The notes under the pieces are model-generated. The model searched no databases and was not told where the DNA came from. It was given only the letters and a program-made list of their open reading frames with translations. Made by a program: the position numbers and the translations under genes. Below are positions 33,812 through 43,447 of a stretch of DNA of 47,034 bases, in pieces. Origin of the DNA: Methylobacter sp. (GTDB taxonomy: Bacteria; Pseudomonadota; Gammaproteobacteria; Methylococcales; Methylomonadaceae); contig JANYKK010000222.1 in NCBI GenBank assembly GCA_025361585.1, positions 1 through 47,034 of the forward strand, written 5' to 3'. Positions within the stretch are counted from its first letter, which is position 1. Each line of letters starts with the position of its first letter.

Positions 33812-36637
33812 TTATTTTCCTGAAAGTTTGCCGTAAAGAGCCGATTGAACGACGGCTTTTTGTTGTTCGATATGGACGCGGAAATTGCCGACCGCAGGCG
33901 CTGCCGAGGCCTCGCGACCGGCATAAGTCATGCTGATTTTGGGGCCGAGATTGTCGCTAAAGTGATGCCTTGATTGATACCATGCGCCTTGATTTTGTGG
34001 CTCTTCCTGGCACCAGATGAATTCTTTCAGCTGAGGGTATCTGGCCACTTCCGCCCTAAACAGCTCGTCAGGGAATGGATAGAGCTGCTCTATTCTGGCT
34101 ATGGCGACGTGCTTTAGCTCGTCTTGGCGACGCGCTTCGAGCAGCTCGTAATAGACCTTGCCTGAACACATCACAAGGCGGGTCACTTTTTTAGGACTGA
34201 TGTCGTCCTGCTCACCGATCAAAGGCAGGAACTGGCCGTCAGTTAAATCTTCCAGCGTTGAAACCGCAAGTTTATGCCTCAGCAAACTCTTGGGGCTCAT
34301 TATGATCAACGGTTTCCGATAGGGGCGCAGCATCTGGCGGCGCAGCAGGTGGAATATTTGCGCTGGCGTAGTCGGACTGCAAACCTGGATATTATGTTCG
34401 GCGCACAGTTGCAGGTAGCGCTCCAGCCGGGCGGAGGAATGCTCAGGCCCCTGGCCTTCAAAGCCATGCGGCAGAAGCATTACTAGATGGCATAATCGCC
34501 CCCATTTGGTTTCGCCGGAACTGATAAATTGGTCGATAACCACTTGTGCGCCATTGGCAAAATCGCCGAATTGCGCTTCCCAGATAACCAGGGTATTCGG
34601 CATTGTGGTGCTGTAGCCGTACTCGAACCCCAAAACGCCCGCTTCGGACAGCAGCGAGTCGAAAATTTGCGCATTGCCCTGATCTTTGTCCAGATGTTTG
34701 ATCGGCGTATAAGTTTTATTATGCAGTTGGTTATGCAACACCGCATGGCGATGCACAAAGGTGCCGCGACCGACATCCTGTCCGGTCAAACGCACATGGT
34801 ATTTTTCCATCAGCAGTGTCGCATAGGCCATGTTTTCGGCAAAACCCCAGTCCAGCGGCATGGCTCCTGCCGCCATTTTACGGCGGTTCTCCATGACTTT
34901 GGCGACTCTGGGATGCATTTCAAAACCGGCAGGCAAGCGCTGCATCCTGTCGTTGCAAAAGCGCAGGCGATCCATGGATACCGAGGTATTGCAGGGCGAT
35001 TTCCAGTCCGTGCCCAGAAATTTATTCCATTGATCGGTGTAAGGGTAGGGGTCATCGGCCAGGATAGGCCGGGAAACGACCTCACCGGCTTCCAGCAGCT
35101 GCTGATAATTTTGTTCCAGCTCTGTCGCCTGTTCATCAGTGATCAGCCCGGTTTTAATCAGTTTTTCGGCGTAAAGTTTCCGCGTCGTTTTCAGTTTGCG
35201 GATTTTTTTGTACATCAAGGGTTGGGTGGCCGAAGGCTCGTCGGCTTCATTGTGACCAAGCCTGCGATAGCAAATAAGGTCGATCACCACATCCTTATTA
35301 AAGGTCATCCGGTAATCCAGCGCCAGTTTGGTGACGAAGATTACCGCGTCGGGGTCATCGCCGTTGACATGAAAAACCGGTGCCTGGATCATGCTGGCCA
35401 CATCGGTGCAGTACAGCGTGGAACGTGCATCCTTCGGATTGCTGGTGGTAAAGCCAATTTGATTGTTGATGACGATATGTACGGTGCCGCCGGTCGAAAA
35501 CGCACGGGTTTGCGACATGTTTAAGGTTTCCATGATGATGCCTTGACCGGAAAAAGCTGCATCGCCATGGATTAATATCGGGATGACCGTGTTTTTGCCG
35601 TCTTTGCCCTTTCTGTCCTGGCGGGCTTTAACCGAACCTTCGACCACCGGGTTGATGATCTCTAAATGCGACGGATTGAAAGCCAGTGTCAAATGCACCG
35701 GGCCGCCGGGGGTGCTAATATCGGATGAAAAACCCATGTGGTATTTGACATCGCCAGTGCTGACACCCGGCGAAAGCGGCGAAGTCCCGGCAAAGTCATT
35801 GAACAGGCTGGCCGGGCTTTTGCCCAGGATGTTGACCAACACGTTTAACCGGCCCCGATGCGCCATGCCGATCACGATTTCATTAATCCCTTTTGTCCCG
35901 AACCCTTGAATCAATTCGTCCAGAATCGGAATCAGCGATTCGCCGCCTTCCAGGGAAAAACGTTTTTGGCCGACAAACCGGTTGTGCAAATGGCTTTCTA
36001 TGCCTTCGGCGGCAGTCAGTAATTTGAGCAGCCAGTGTTTTTTTTCTGGTTCCAGTTCCAAGTTGGTTTTTGAGCTTTCCAGATGGTTTATGATCCAACG
36101 CCTGATATTAGTGTCGACAATATGCATGTACTCGGAGCCGATGCTGCCGCAGTAGATTTCTTGCAGATTGGCGATAATGTCTCGCAAAGGCAGCCGGTCA
36201 ACGCCGTAAAGTGTGCCGGTGTCGAACAGGGTATCCATATCAGGTTCGGAAAGACCGTAATAAGCCGGATCCATATCGGGAGGCGGGGGCAGGGTTTTCC
36301 CCAGCGGATTATTGGCGGCAATTTGATGACCGCGAACCCGATAATGATTAATCAGACGGGCAACAGCCGATTGCTTTTTGACGCTTTCTTCAGTAAAGCC
36401 TTGTAATTTTGCCAGCCGACCTTGAGATTTGAGCGCCAGTTGCGCAAAGCGTTCTATGACAGGGCTGTGAGGGGTCTCAAAATCTGCACCGTTATGAATT
36501 TCACTGAATTTTTCTTGCCAGCTAGGCTCAACCGAGTCAGGGTCTTCCAGATAGCGTTCATATAAATTTTCAACAAAACCGGCATTGCTGCCATAGAGGG
36601 AAGAGGAATCTTGAAAAAGTTTAAGCAGCTTACTCAT
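33812..36637 (-). CDS. sucA: 2-oxoglutarate dehydrogenase E1 component
   Basis: 941 residues, normal length. The N-terminal segment ([26 protein letters not shown]) fits the E2-binding region of SucA. Thiamine-diphosphate and Mg sites are visible in GDAAFSGQG and [11 protein letters not shown], with [12 protein letters not shown] and FNPSHLE for the active site and [14 protein letters not shown] after them. The C-terminal domain ([19 protein letters not shown]) is intact. It decarboxylates 2-oxoglutarate and hands the succinyl group to SucB. Presence of a complete E1 and E2 suggests an operating TCA cycle, subject to the E3 problem noted for lpdA. It is first in the operon. Confidence 0.97.
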   Translation of the reverse strand: MSKLLKLFQDSSSLYGSNAGFVENLYERYLEDPDSVEPSWQEKFSEIHNGADFETPHSPVIERFAQLALKSQGRLAKLQGFTEESVKKQSAVARLINHYRVRGHQIAANNPLGKTLPPPPDMDPAYYGLSEPDMDTLFDTGTLYGVDRLPLRDIIANLQEIYCGSIGSEYMHIVDTNIRRWIINHLESSKTNLELEPEKKHWLLKLLTAAEGIESHLHNRFVGQKRFSLEGGESLIPILDELIQGFGTKGINEIVIGMAHRGRLNVLVNILGKSPASLFNDFAGTSPLSPGVSTGDVKYHMGFSSDISTPGGPVHLTLAFNPSHLEIINPVVEGSVKARQDRKGKDGKNTVIPILIHGDAAFSGQGIIMETLNMSQTRAFSTGGTVHIVINNQIGFTTSNPKDARSTLYCTDVASMIQAPVFHVNGDDPDAVIFVTKLALDYRMTFNKDVVIDLICYRRLGHNEADEPSATQPLMYKKIRKLKTTRKLYAEKLIKTGLITDEQATELEQNYQQLLEAGEVVSRPILADDPYPYTDQWNKFLGTDWKSPCNTSVSMDRLRFCNDRMQRLPAGFEMHPRVAKVMENRRKMAAGAMPLDWGFAENMAYATLLMEKYHVRLTGQDVGRGTFVHRHAVLHNQLHNKTYTPIKHLDKDQGNAQIFDSLLSEAGVLGFEYGYSTTMPNTLVIWEAQFGDFANGAQVVIDQFISSGETKWGRLCHLVMLLPHGFEGQGPEHSSARLERYLQLCAEHNIQVCSPTTPAQIFHLLRRQMLRPYRKPLIIMSPKSLLRHKLAVSTLEDLTDGQFLPLIGEQDDISPKKVTRLVMCSGKVYYELLEARRQDELKHVAIARIEQLYPFPDELFRAEVARYPQLKEFIWCQEEPQNQGAWYQSRHHFSDNLGPKISMTYAGREASAAPAVGNFRVHIEQQKAVVQSALYGKLSGK

Positions 36638-36784
36638 TATGAATGTCCAATTTATTCTGCAAGGATTTTGTCTTTGTCCGAACTCTTAAGTAGTATATAC
36701 CAAGATTTAATGTACTCTCCGACTAAAATATGCGGGGCTTAGCCAGCTAAATGTTTTCACCTAATGCAGGTTTGATGTGATTTT

Positions 36785-37537
36785 ATGACAGACAAAAGAA
36801 ATATTGTGATTAAAGTTAGCTATCCGGTAGCTGGAAAAGCGACTGAGAACGTAGCGCCCACTATGGTAACGGAATGGAATATTAAACGGATTGTGATGGC
36901 TATTGGTGTGCTGCTTTTGATATTAGTGGCGCTGATTTATGGTATTAGCGCTGATACGCAAAAGACAGATGTCGATAATGATACAGTGCCAGTTGATGTT
37001 CCAGAAAATCAAGCGGCTCCACAGATTAAGGTAAAGAAATCCGAGATAAAAAAATTGGAGAAAGTCAGGCAGACAGTTGCTGAGACTAATCCTTTAATTA
37101 ATTCGAAAAAAGAACTTAATAAGAAAACTGAAAATACTCCTGTCAGGTCAGTTATAAAAAAACAAGACCAAGAAAAAGTTATTAAAGAGCGCACATATTT
37201 GAAAGTTAATTCTAATGTACCGAGAGCATTATTAACTTATGCGATTAATAATAAAGAGCCCGCAGGTGACGTAGTGAAGGCCGTGGATGTCAGCCATAAA
37301 AAGCCGGTATGGCTTTATTACTTTACTGAATTAAAGTCCATGAAAGGTAGTAAGGTTTATCATGAATGGCTCAAAAATGGCGCAGTTGTTTCCAGGCAGG
37401 AGTTGGTTATATCGGATGATACATGGCGCACATCAAGCCGCAAACTATTGTCTGATTCGGAGAAAGGTAACTGGACTGTAAGGCTGGTTGATAAAAACAA
37501 CCATTTATTAAATGAGAAAAATTTTAAGGTCGAATAG
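36785..37537 (+). CDS. DUF2914 domain membrane protein
   Basis: 250 residues. The N-terminal cytoplasmic part (~1-36) is followed by a membrane helix (IVMAIGVLLLILVALIYGI), then a Lys/Glu/Val-rich, coiled-coil-prone linker (~60-140). The C-terminal ~110 residues are the DUF2914 domain (VWLYYFTELKSMKGSKVYHE, then WRTSSRKLLSD and GNWTVRLVD), probably a periplasmic beta-rich domain. DUF2914 proteins are of unknown function. Codons are AT-richer than in the sucA operon. No close partner gene. Confidence 0.75.
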   Translation: MTDKRNIVIKVSYPVAGKATENVAPTMVTEWNIKRIVMAIGVLLLILVALIYGISADTQKTDVDNDTVPVDVPENQAAPQIKVKKSEIKKLEKVRQTVAETNPLINSKKELNKKTENTPVRSVIKKQDQEKVIKERTYLKVNSNVPRALLTYAINNKEPAGDVVKAVDVSHKKPVWLYYFTELKSMKGSKVYHEWLKNGAVVSRQELVISDDTWRTSSRKLLSDSEKGNWTVRLVDKNNHLLNEKNFKVE

Positions 37538-37589
37538 TCATATCTTCATTATTAGATAATTGAACGCATAAAATAGATTTATATTATGG

Positions 37590-37595
37590 TATAAT
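37590..37595 (+). promoter_or_regulatory. Candidate -10 element of the H-NS-like gene
   Basis: A perfect TATAAT preceded by ATGG (extended -10 flavour) sits 31 bp before the ATG at 37627, in a very AT-rich region. The only TTGAAC-like -35 is too far upstream (24-bp spacer), so promoter strength cannot be judged. Confidence 0.35.
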
Positions 37596-37626
37596 TTTAT
37601 TATGTTTTTTATTTTAAGGATTAAAA

Positions 37627-37941
37627 ATGACCGAATATCAAAATCTTTCTGAACATGAATTGCAAACTGTTATTGAAAATGCAGAAAAAGCATTAAAAAA
37701 TAAGCAGTCTAATAAGCGTAAAGAAGTCATTGCGCAGATTAAAGAATTGGCCGCTTCTATTGATGTTGTTATAGAAATTCATGAGCCCGATAAGAGATCG
37801 GCTCGTAAGGGCGCAAAAGTTGCCATTAAATATCGTCATCCTGACGACCCTTACAAAACATGGACAGGCCGTGGAGTTGCACCGAAATGGATGCAGGAAT
37901 TGCAAAATGCCGGTCATCAGCGCTCTGAATTCGAAGTATAA
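37627..37941 (+). CDS. H-NS family nucleoid-associated protein
   Basis: 104 residues. The N-terminal ~50 residues form a coiled coil for oligomerisation (ELQTVIENAEKALKNKQSNK). The C-terminal DNA-binding motif reads KYRHPDDPYKTWTGRGVAPKWM, matching the family core W-x-GRG-x-x-PxW that inserts an AT-hook-like loop in the minor groove. It silences AT-rich, often acquired DNA. The AAGGA ribosome-binding site is well placed. A strong palindrome (CCATATGGG / CCCATATGG) follows 22 bp after the stop. Confidence 0.9.
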   Translation: MTEYQNLSEHELQTVIENAEKALKNKQSNKRKEVIAQIKELAASIDVVIEIHEPDKRSARKGAKVAIKYRHPDDPYKTWTGRGVAPKWMQELQNAGHQRSEFEV

Positions 37942-37963
37942 AGTATAGAGAGTTCCAGAATAA

Positions 37964-38004
37964 CCATATGGGGACGCTGAACGACTGCTCCGTTTCCCAT
38001 ATGG
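37964..38004. repeat. Inverted repeat after the H-NS-like gene
   Basis: CCATATGGGGA and TTTCCCATATGG pair as 9-bp arms (CCATATGGG) around a 23-base loop. It may end the H-NS-like transcript; there is no T-run directly after it. Confidence 0.55.
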
Positions 38005-38219
38005 CATCAGCTTAAGCAATAAAATTCAAACCGTTCTCCCACCTATACATTCCTCGCTCCAACTCAGACATCAGTTTTTGGTGTCTAAAATTTGTTTCGC
38101 GCATTCATAATGTCGCCAGCCTTCAAGCCTAAAACGCGGCACATTCGCTTTACACTCTTCTCCACAAGTCACCTGCTTAAAATTACGGAAAATCCTGGTT
38201 ATTGTGATATAGTTCTTTT

Positions 38220-38241
38220 AAATGAGAATGATTGTTGATAA
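38220..38241 (+). promoter_or_regulatory. Fur-box-like operator upstream of feoA
   Basis: AATGAGAATGATTGTTGATA resembles the Fur consensus GATAATGATAATCATTATC, with the GAxAATGAT core and a following TTGATAA. It lies about 50 bp before the feoA start, where iron-loaded Fur would block transcription. Motif match only, with several mismatches. Confidence 0.55.
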
Positions 38242-38286
38242 CTGTTTTGGAAGGTTTTTAATGCACATTATTTTGATGCTTAATTT

Positions 38287-38520
38287 ATGGCACTAAGCCT
38301 GAAAAATTTGGGCGTGGGTGATTCTGGAAAGATCGTCGGCTTTGAACAATCCGGCAAGGTTTATCGAAAACGCCTGCTGGCCATGGGCTTGACGCCGGGA
38401 ACCGAGTTTAGCGTGACCCGCTTTGCGCCGATGGGAGATCCTGTTGAAATAAAATTGCGTGGATTTTCACTAACGCTACGCAAGGACGAAGCGGCGATAT
38501 TGTTGATAGAGAAAATTTGA
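38287..38520 (+). CDS. feoA: Ferrous iron transport protein A
   Basis: 77 residues, an SH3-like domain protein. The typical pattern is present: GKIVGFEQSGKVYRKRLLAM, then GLTPGTEF and GDPVEIKLRGFSLTLRKDEA. FeoA assists FeoB in Fe2+ uptake at the inner membrane. Its stop overlaps the feoB start (TGATG), and a Fur-box-like site lies upstream, which fits iron control of the operon. Confidence 0.93.
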   Translation: MALSLKNLGVGDSGKIVGFEQSGKVYRKRLLAMGLTPGTEFSVTRFAPMGDPVEIKLRGFSLTLRKDEAAILLIEKI

Positions 38521-40865
38521 TGAAAACCGATTTTACCGTTGGCGTCGTCGGCAATCCCAATTGCGGCAAGACGACGCTGTTTAATGCACTGACTGGTGCT
38601 CGGCAGCATGTCGGTAATTGGCCCGGCGTTACGGTCGAGAAAAAAACCGGAGAATACCGCTTCGATCATAAATTGATCGAGCTGGTCGATTTGCCAGGTA
38701 CCTATTCGTTGGAGGCCGCCGACGACCAAGTCTCTTTAGATGAAAAAGTCGCTCGTGATTATGTCGCGTCCAAACAAGCCGATTTGATCATTAACATCGT
38801 CGACGCCTCCAATCTGGAACGAAACCTGTATTTGACTTCGCAACTGATCGAGATGCGGGTGCCGATGATTTTAGCGCTTAATATGATGGATGCCGTTAAA
38901 CAGCGCGGCATTAAGATTGATATTGCTTTTCTTGAACGGTTTTTGGGTTGCCCGGTCATTCCGATTACGGCTTCTGTCAAAAATGGTCTTGGAATATTAA
39001 AGTCGGCAATCAACAACGCCGCTATCGCCAAGCCGATACCTAGCGCAAAAATCAATTATACCCTTGCGCTGGAGCAAGCCATCGATGACATTTCCCCGTT
39101 GTTGATTGAGACCGCACAGCAACACCCTTGCGACCTGCGCTGGCTGGCACTCCGCTTGCTTGAAGACGATACTCTGGCCAAACAGATTGCAGGGCCTGCC
39201 TTGCTGCCGACCGTGGCACAATTACAGCGCAGAGTGGAAACGGAAACCGATGATGAAATCGACATTCTCGCCGCCGATGCCCGTTATGGCTTTGTTAATA
39301 AATTAACCAACGGTGCGGTCTGTAAGCTTAACGAAGTGAGTTGTCATACGACCGATAAAATCGACAGTATCGTCTTGAATCGCTTCCTGGGCATCCCGGT
39401 TTTCCTGTTGGTCATGTATGCGATGTTCATGTTCACAATCAATATCGGCAGCGCTTTCGTCGATTTTTTCGAGCAAGCGGTAGGCGCTTTATTGGTCGAC
39501 GGCTTAGGCCTAGTGCTGACCGAGCTGAACTGGCCGCAGTGGCTGGTTGTATTAATCACCCACGGCATAGGCAGCGGCATCCAGGTTGTTGCGACCTTTA
39601 TTCCGATCGTCGGTTTTCTGTTTATGTTCCTGTCGGCATTGGAAGATTCCGGCTACATGGCCAGGGCAGCGTTCGTGATGGATCGCTTCATGCGCATGAT
39701 CGGCTTGCCGGGTAAATCCTTTGTGCCGATGATCGTCGGCTTCGGCTGCAATGTTCCGGCAATTATGGCGACGCGGACGCTGGAAAGCCAGCGCGACCGG
39801 ATATTAACCAACTTGATGAACCCGTTTATGTCCTGCGGCGCACGGTTGCCGGTTTACGCCTTATTTGCAGCCGCATTTTTTCCTGTCGGCGGCCAAAATT
39901 TGGTATTCGGCTTGTATTTATTGGGCATAGCCATCGCGGTGCTGACCGGCTTGATCATGCGCCACACTTTATTTAAAGGCGAATCGGCTCCCTTCATTAT
40001 GGAACTGCCCGCCTACCACATGCCGACAGTGCGCGGCGTTTTTATCAGAACCTGGGATCGGCTCAAATCTTTTTTGGTCAACGCGGGCAAAGTCATCGTA
40101 CCAATGGTGTTAGTGCTGAATTTTCTTAATGCATTGGGTACGGACGGCACATTCGGCCAGGAAAACAGCAATCAATCGGTCTTAAGCGAGATTGGCCGCA
40201 GCTTGACCCCGGCGTTCAAGCCGATGGGCATAGAAAAAGACAACTGGCCTGCGACGGTCGGCATTTTTACCGGCGTCTTAGCTAAAGAAGCGGTGGTAGG
40301 AACCCTGGATGCTTTGTACAGCCAGATGACAGCCGCCGACACAAACGCCGAAAAAGCGCCATTCAGTCTCGAACAGGCTTTAATCGCCGCCTGTTTAACA
40401 GTGCCTAAGAACTTGCACGACGTCGCCGACAATTTATTAGACCCATTGGGCTTGAATATCGGTACCGTTAATGATGTGGCGGCGGCAGCCAGCGAACAGG
40501 AAGTCAATGCGGGTACCTTTGCCGCGATGCAGCAAAGTTTCGATGGCAAAGCCGGGGCTTTCGCCTATTTGTTGTTTATCTTGCTGTATGCGCCATGCGT
40601 CGCGGCAACCGCTGCAATCTACCGGGAAACCAACGTCAACTGGACCGTGTTTGTACTGTTCTGGACCACCGGAATTGCCTATATGACTGCAACAATCTTT
40701 TATCAGGCGATGACCTACAGCCTCCATCCTGACTATTCATTGGTGTGGATAGCCGGATTAATCGTTGCTTTTTCAGCTGTCTTGCTAGGCTTATGGCTGC
40801 TCGGTAAAAACACCGATGCAGCAGACCTAAAACATCGCCGGGAGTCATTAAGTGATCCTGTCTGA
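38520..40865 (+). CDS. feoB: Ferrous iron transporter B (GTPase-permease)
   Basis: 781 residues. The N-terminal G domain has G1 GNPNCGKTT (11-19), G2 region GNWPGVTVEK, G3 DLPG and G4 NMMD. A helical regulatory domain follows, then about ten membrane helices with the two Gate motifs (GCNVPAIMATRTLE near 420 and a second near 600-640). Cytoplasmic GTP hydrolysis drives or gates Fe2+ import. It is coupled to feoA and overlaps feoC. Confidence 0.96.
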   Translation: MKTDFTVGVVGNPNCGKTTLFNALTGARQHVGNWPGVTVEKKTGEYRFDHKLIELVDLPGTYSLEAADDQVSLDEKVARDYVASKQADLIINIVDASNLERNLYLTSQLIEMRVPMILALNMMDAVKQRGIKIDIAFLERFLGCPVIPITASVKNGLGILKSAINNAAIAKPIPSAKINYTLALEQAIDDISPLLIETAQQHPCDLRWLALRLLEDDTLAKQIAGPALLPTVAQLQRRVETETDDEIDILAADARYGFVNKLTNGAVCKLNEVSCHTTDKIDSIVLNRFLGIPVFLLVMYAMFMFTINIGSAFVDFFEQAVGALLVDGLGLVLTELNWPQWLVVLITHGIGSGIQVVATFIPIVGFLFMFLSALEDSGYMARAAFVMDRFMRMIGLPGKSFVPMIVGFGCNVPAIMATRTLESQRDRILTNLMNPFMSCGARLPVYALFAAAFFPVGGQNLVFGLYLLGIAIAVLTGLIMRHTLFKGESAPFIMELPAYHMPTVRGVFIRTWDRLKSFLVNAGKVIVPMVLVLNFLNALGTDGTFGQENSNQSVLSEIGRSLTPAFKPMGIEKDNWPATVGIFTGVLAKEAVVGTLDALYSQMTAADTNAEKAPFSLEQALIAACLTVPKNLHDVADNLLDPLGLNIGTVNDVAAAASEQEVNAGTFAAMQQSFDGKAGAFAYLLFILLYAPCVAATAAIYRETNVNWTVFVLFWTTGIAYMTATIFYQAMTYSLHPDYSLVWIAGLIVAFSAVLLGLWLLGKNTDAADLKHRRESLSDPV

Positions 40866-41076
40866 TTTGAGGACTTATTTAAAGGAGCAACGCCGGGTTG
40901 CGCTGGCGGATTTAATCACTCACTTCAATATGGATGCCGATGCCCTGAGGGGTATGCTGGATAAATGGATCAGCAAAGGCAAAGTGCGTAAACTGCCTTT
41001 GACTGCGTCTTGCGGCACCAGTTGCTGCCAGTGCGATACTGCTTTGACAGAGATTTATGAATGGGTTGATAAGTAA
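40852..41076 (+). CDS. feoC: FeoC-like winged-helix protein with a cysteine cluster
   Basis: 74 residues from GTG 40852, starting 14 bp before the end of feoB. The first ~50 residues form a small winged-helix pattern (LRTYLKEQRRVALADLITHF). They are followed by the Cys cluster CGTSCCQC, which in FeoC proteins can hold an Fe-S centre. FeoC is thought to protect or regulate FeoB. The overlap with feoB means translation is coupled. Confidence 0.8.
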   Translation: MILSDLRTYLKEQRRVALADLITHFNMDADALRGMLDKWISKGKVRKLPLTASCGTSCCQCDTALTEIYEWVDK

Positions 41077-41113
41077 ATTTCCCCCACTATTTTTCTCCGA
41101 CACTTAAGCCAAG

Positions 41114-41800
41114 TTATGGCAGATACAGTTTAAACCTGGCCCCGCCAAACTGACTATTATTGTCGGTTATAATATACCCCCGTTTATTTGCTTGACTATG
41201 TAATTGTGCAACGGCCTCGGCAAAAAATAATCCCAATCCAGTATTGCCGCTAGTTAGGTCAAGTTGAGGAAGTTGTTCGTATTCGGATGACATAAGACTT
41301 TCTGGATAACCCTCGCCATCATCTTCAATACAAAAAACCACGTAATCATTTTCCTGGCTGGCAGAAAGTAGAACTTTACTGCGGGAATAGCGTTGCGCAT
41401 TATTAACCAGCGTACTAAGGGCATTACTGATTAGCATTCTGTCGCAATAACAAAATAAATCATTATCGCATTGGCTAATGAATTCAACTTTACCGAAGGA
41501 GAATAAGGAATCGTGTTGATTGGTGATTTCCTCTAATATATCAGCAGCAGCATATTCGTCTATAGTCGGGCTAAATTGGGATAAGTCCAGCTTATAAAGT
41601 GTCAGTAACTGCATGAGACAATTGTACATGCGATTGGATTCATACTCTAATTGCATGAATTCATTTTGCTTTTCATCATGATGGATATCTCTGAGCCGAT
41701 CATGGAGAGTCCGAAGAGTCTTCAATGAATTTTTTATATCGTTCACTGAAGAGGCCAGAAGGGAGTTAAAGCTGGATGAAAGTATATGAGTATTAGACAT
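41114..41800 (-). CDS. Small histidine-kinase-like protein, phospho-acceptor His replaced by Asn
   Basis: 228 residues, no membrane segment or sensor domain. The HisKA-like helix reads SSVNDIKNSLKTL: the usual H in HDIKN is Asn20. The HATPase_c domain keeps the N box (LVNNAQRYS), G1 (EDDGEGYP) and G2 (GNTGLGLFFAEA). It can therefore probably bind ATP but cannot autophosphorylate at the usual site. The close paralogue at 43789-44490 keeps the His (SSVHDIKNS). It is the second gene of a two-gene module with the receiver-TPR protein (24-bp gap). Possible roles are a pseudokinase regulator of the other kinase, or an ATP-binding partner of the degenerate receiver. Confidence 0.8.
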   Translation of the reverse strand: MSNTHILSSSFNSLLASSVNDIKNSLKTLRTLHDRLRDIHHDEKQNEFMQLEYESNRMYNCLMQLLTLYKLDLSQFSPTIDEYAAADILEEITNQHDSLFSFGKVEFISQCDNDLFCYCDRMLISNALSTLVNNAQRYSRSKVLLSASQENDYVVFCIEDDGEGYPESLMSSEYEQLPQLDLTSGNTGLGLFFAEAVAQLHSQANKRGYIITDNNSQFGGARFKLYLP

Positions 41801-41824
41801 TTTGATGGGTTATTAATTAATTTT

Positions 41825-43447
41825 TTATTTAAAGGTATCCAACTGTGTTTGAAGGACGCTGATTTGATTATAAGGCATGCCTAGTTGAATGGCTTTATTG
41901 ATATAGGACTGGGCGATCATAATAGTTTTCGGATCGGCGTTAGAGATTTTAATGCTATAAATGATGATTTTTATCAGATTTAAAATAATTTTGTGATTAT
42001 TAGGCCTTTTGAGAACAGCTTGCTCCATAGTCGCAAGAGCCCCTTTAATATCACCTTCACTGAATAAACGGGCCGCCGTATTATTAAAGGCGGCTAATTC
42101 TTTATTTAAAGGCCCAATCAATGTTTCTGCATGGTTTTTAGCGATAAAAGTATCACATATTGTTACGATGTCTTGTAAGAATAGTGTGTCATCAACATTA
42201 GTTTTGACTAAATCATCAATAATTTCATTGCCTATGTTGCGGTTATTGCTTAAGCAAAAAGCCTTCGCCATTTCTAGGCGTAATTCTCTGGTTATCCGTT
42301 TATCATACTGCTTGTGTAATGCTGCTAGGTTTTCATAAGCTCGCTGAGCCAGCCGGGGGGCCATGTGGTGTCCGGTGCCTTTTTCTTGATGAATCCTGAT
42401 TTCTAACAGCGCAGCTGTAATCTTTGCTTCAGGGTCATTTTTGAACTGATAGTTCATCCTGTTCACTATTTCTAACGCCATATCGGCATCGTTATTTTTT
42501 AAATAAATGTTGGCTAAGCCTGAATAGTCGGAGGGGGATAGGTGTACGGAGGTTTTGCCTAATTCAATAGTGGCCATGTAGGCTTTTTGTGCAAGAGCGA
42601 TGTTTTCAGTTTTATCGGCCAGAATAGCCAATTTTTTTTGCCTTAAGATGGACTTAGGCGCAACTGTAACGGCCGAATTAACCACAGATAAAGCATTTTC
42701 TTCGTTATCCATAGACTCGTGCACTTTTGCCAGCCAATCATAAGCCTCTAGCATCATCGGATATTGCGCAATGAGTCCTTTAAAAGTCACAATAGCGCGA
42801 TCATAATCCGCAAGACCAACAGCGACAACGCCTAATCCCAATCTAGCCCAAGGAAGTTCTCTTTGGTTCAGAATATTTTGATAAATATCTTCCGCCTTCT
42901 TAAAGTCGCCGATCTTAAGTGCCAGTTCGGCGTGCATTTTTAATAATGTCAACCTCATGCTTTTATCATTCAACTGGAGCAACTGTTCACAATGATATAT
43001 GGCTTGGTATAGATTACCGCTGTCTACTTCATTTTCAATATTGGATAAGTATTCCTTGCGGGTAAGACATTTTTCAAGAAGGCTTAATAATTGTATGGGG
43101 CTAAAGGGTTTAATAAGATATTCATCGGGTTTGTTGTCGACAGTGCTAATCTCTAATTCCAGACGGTGCTCATCGGTAACCATGATAAAGATGGAATTAA
43201 CTGGCAACAACTTACGATGTCTGGCTTCTTCCAGAACCTGCTGACTGGTTTTCTTGTCGAGCAGATCGTAATCACAGAGCACAAAGTCAAACTTGTCTTT
43301 TTTCAGGAAGGCTATTGAGTTGACACCGGATTCTGCTGTAGTAATAAACTTGGCGCCTACTGAAACTAATATATGCTTAATAGTATCGCGCATTCTTTGG
43401 TGAGCACTAGCGACTAATATTTTTTTTGACGCGAGATTTATTGCCAT
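41825..43447 (-). CDS. Receiver-TPR response regulator, degenerate acidic pocket (module 1)
   Basis: 540 residues. An N-terminal receiver-like domain (1-125) keeps Asp59 (LCDYDL), Thr90 and Lys112, but the Mg-binding acidic pair (Glu14-Asp15 in the paralogue) is Ser14-Ala15 (ILVASAHQ). The rest (~135-540) is a long series of TPR-like helical repeats (NLYQAIYHCEQLLQ, AEDIYQNILNQRELPWARLG, then AQRAYENLAALHKQ), likely a protein-binding scaffold. It shares residue-by-residue numbering in the receiver with the protein at 44468-46087, so the two are clear paralogues. Without the acidic pair, phosphorylation of Asp59 should be impaired, so this copy may work without phosphate. Confidence 0.85.
   Translation of the reverse strand: MAINLASKKILVASAHQRMRDTIKHILVSVGAKFITTAESGVNSIAFLKKDKFDFVLCDYDLLDKKTSQQVLEEARHRKLLPVNSIFIMVTDEHRLELEISTVDNKPDEYLIKPFSPIQLLSLLEKCLTRKEYLSNIENEVDSGNLYQAIYHCEQLLQLNDKSMRLTLLKMHAELALKIGDFKKAEDIYQNILNQRELPWARLGLGVVAVGLADYDRAIVTFKGLIAQYPMMLEAYDWLAKVHESMDNEENALSVVNSAVTVAPKSILRQKKLAILADKTENIALAQKAYMATIELGKTSVHLSPSDYSGLANIYLKNNDADMALEIVNRMNYQFKNDPEAKITAALLEIRIHQEKGTGHHMAPRLAQRAYENLAALHKQYDKRITRELRLEMAKAFCLSNNRNIGNEIIDDLVKTNVDDTLFLQDIVTICDTFIAKNHAETLIGPLNKELAAFNNTAARLFSEGDIKGALATMEQAVLKRPNNHKIILNLIKIIIYSIKISNADPKTIMIAQSYINKAIQLGMPYNQISVLQTQLDTFK

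Larger units (their letters stand above)
37942..38286. other. 345-bp gene-free region between the H-NS-like gene and feoA
   Basis: The region holds the inverted repeat at 37964-38004, a stretch of ordinary sequence without a convincing ORF (38005-38215), and the Fur-box-like site near 38220. I see no RNA gene in it. Confidence 0.5.

Noticed and set aside
34529-35524. 331-codon plus-strand frame opposite sucA
   Set aside because: It is antisense to conserved E1 sequence and has no family resemblance.
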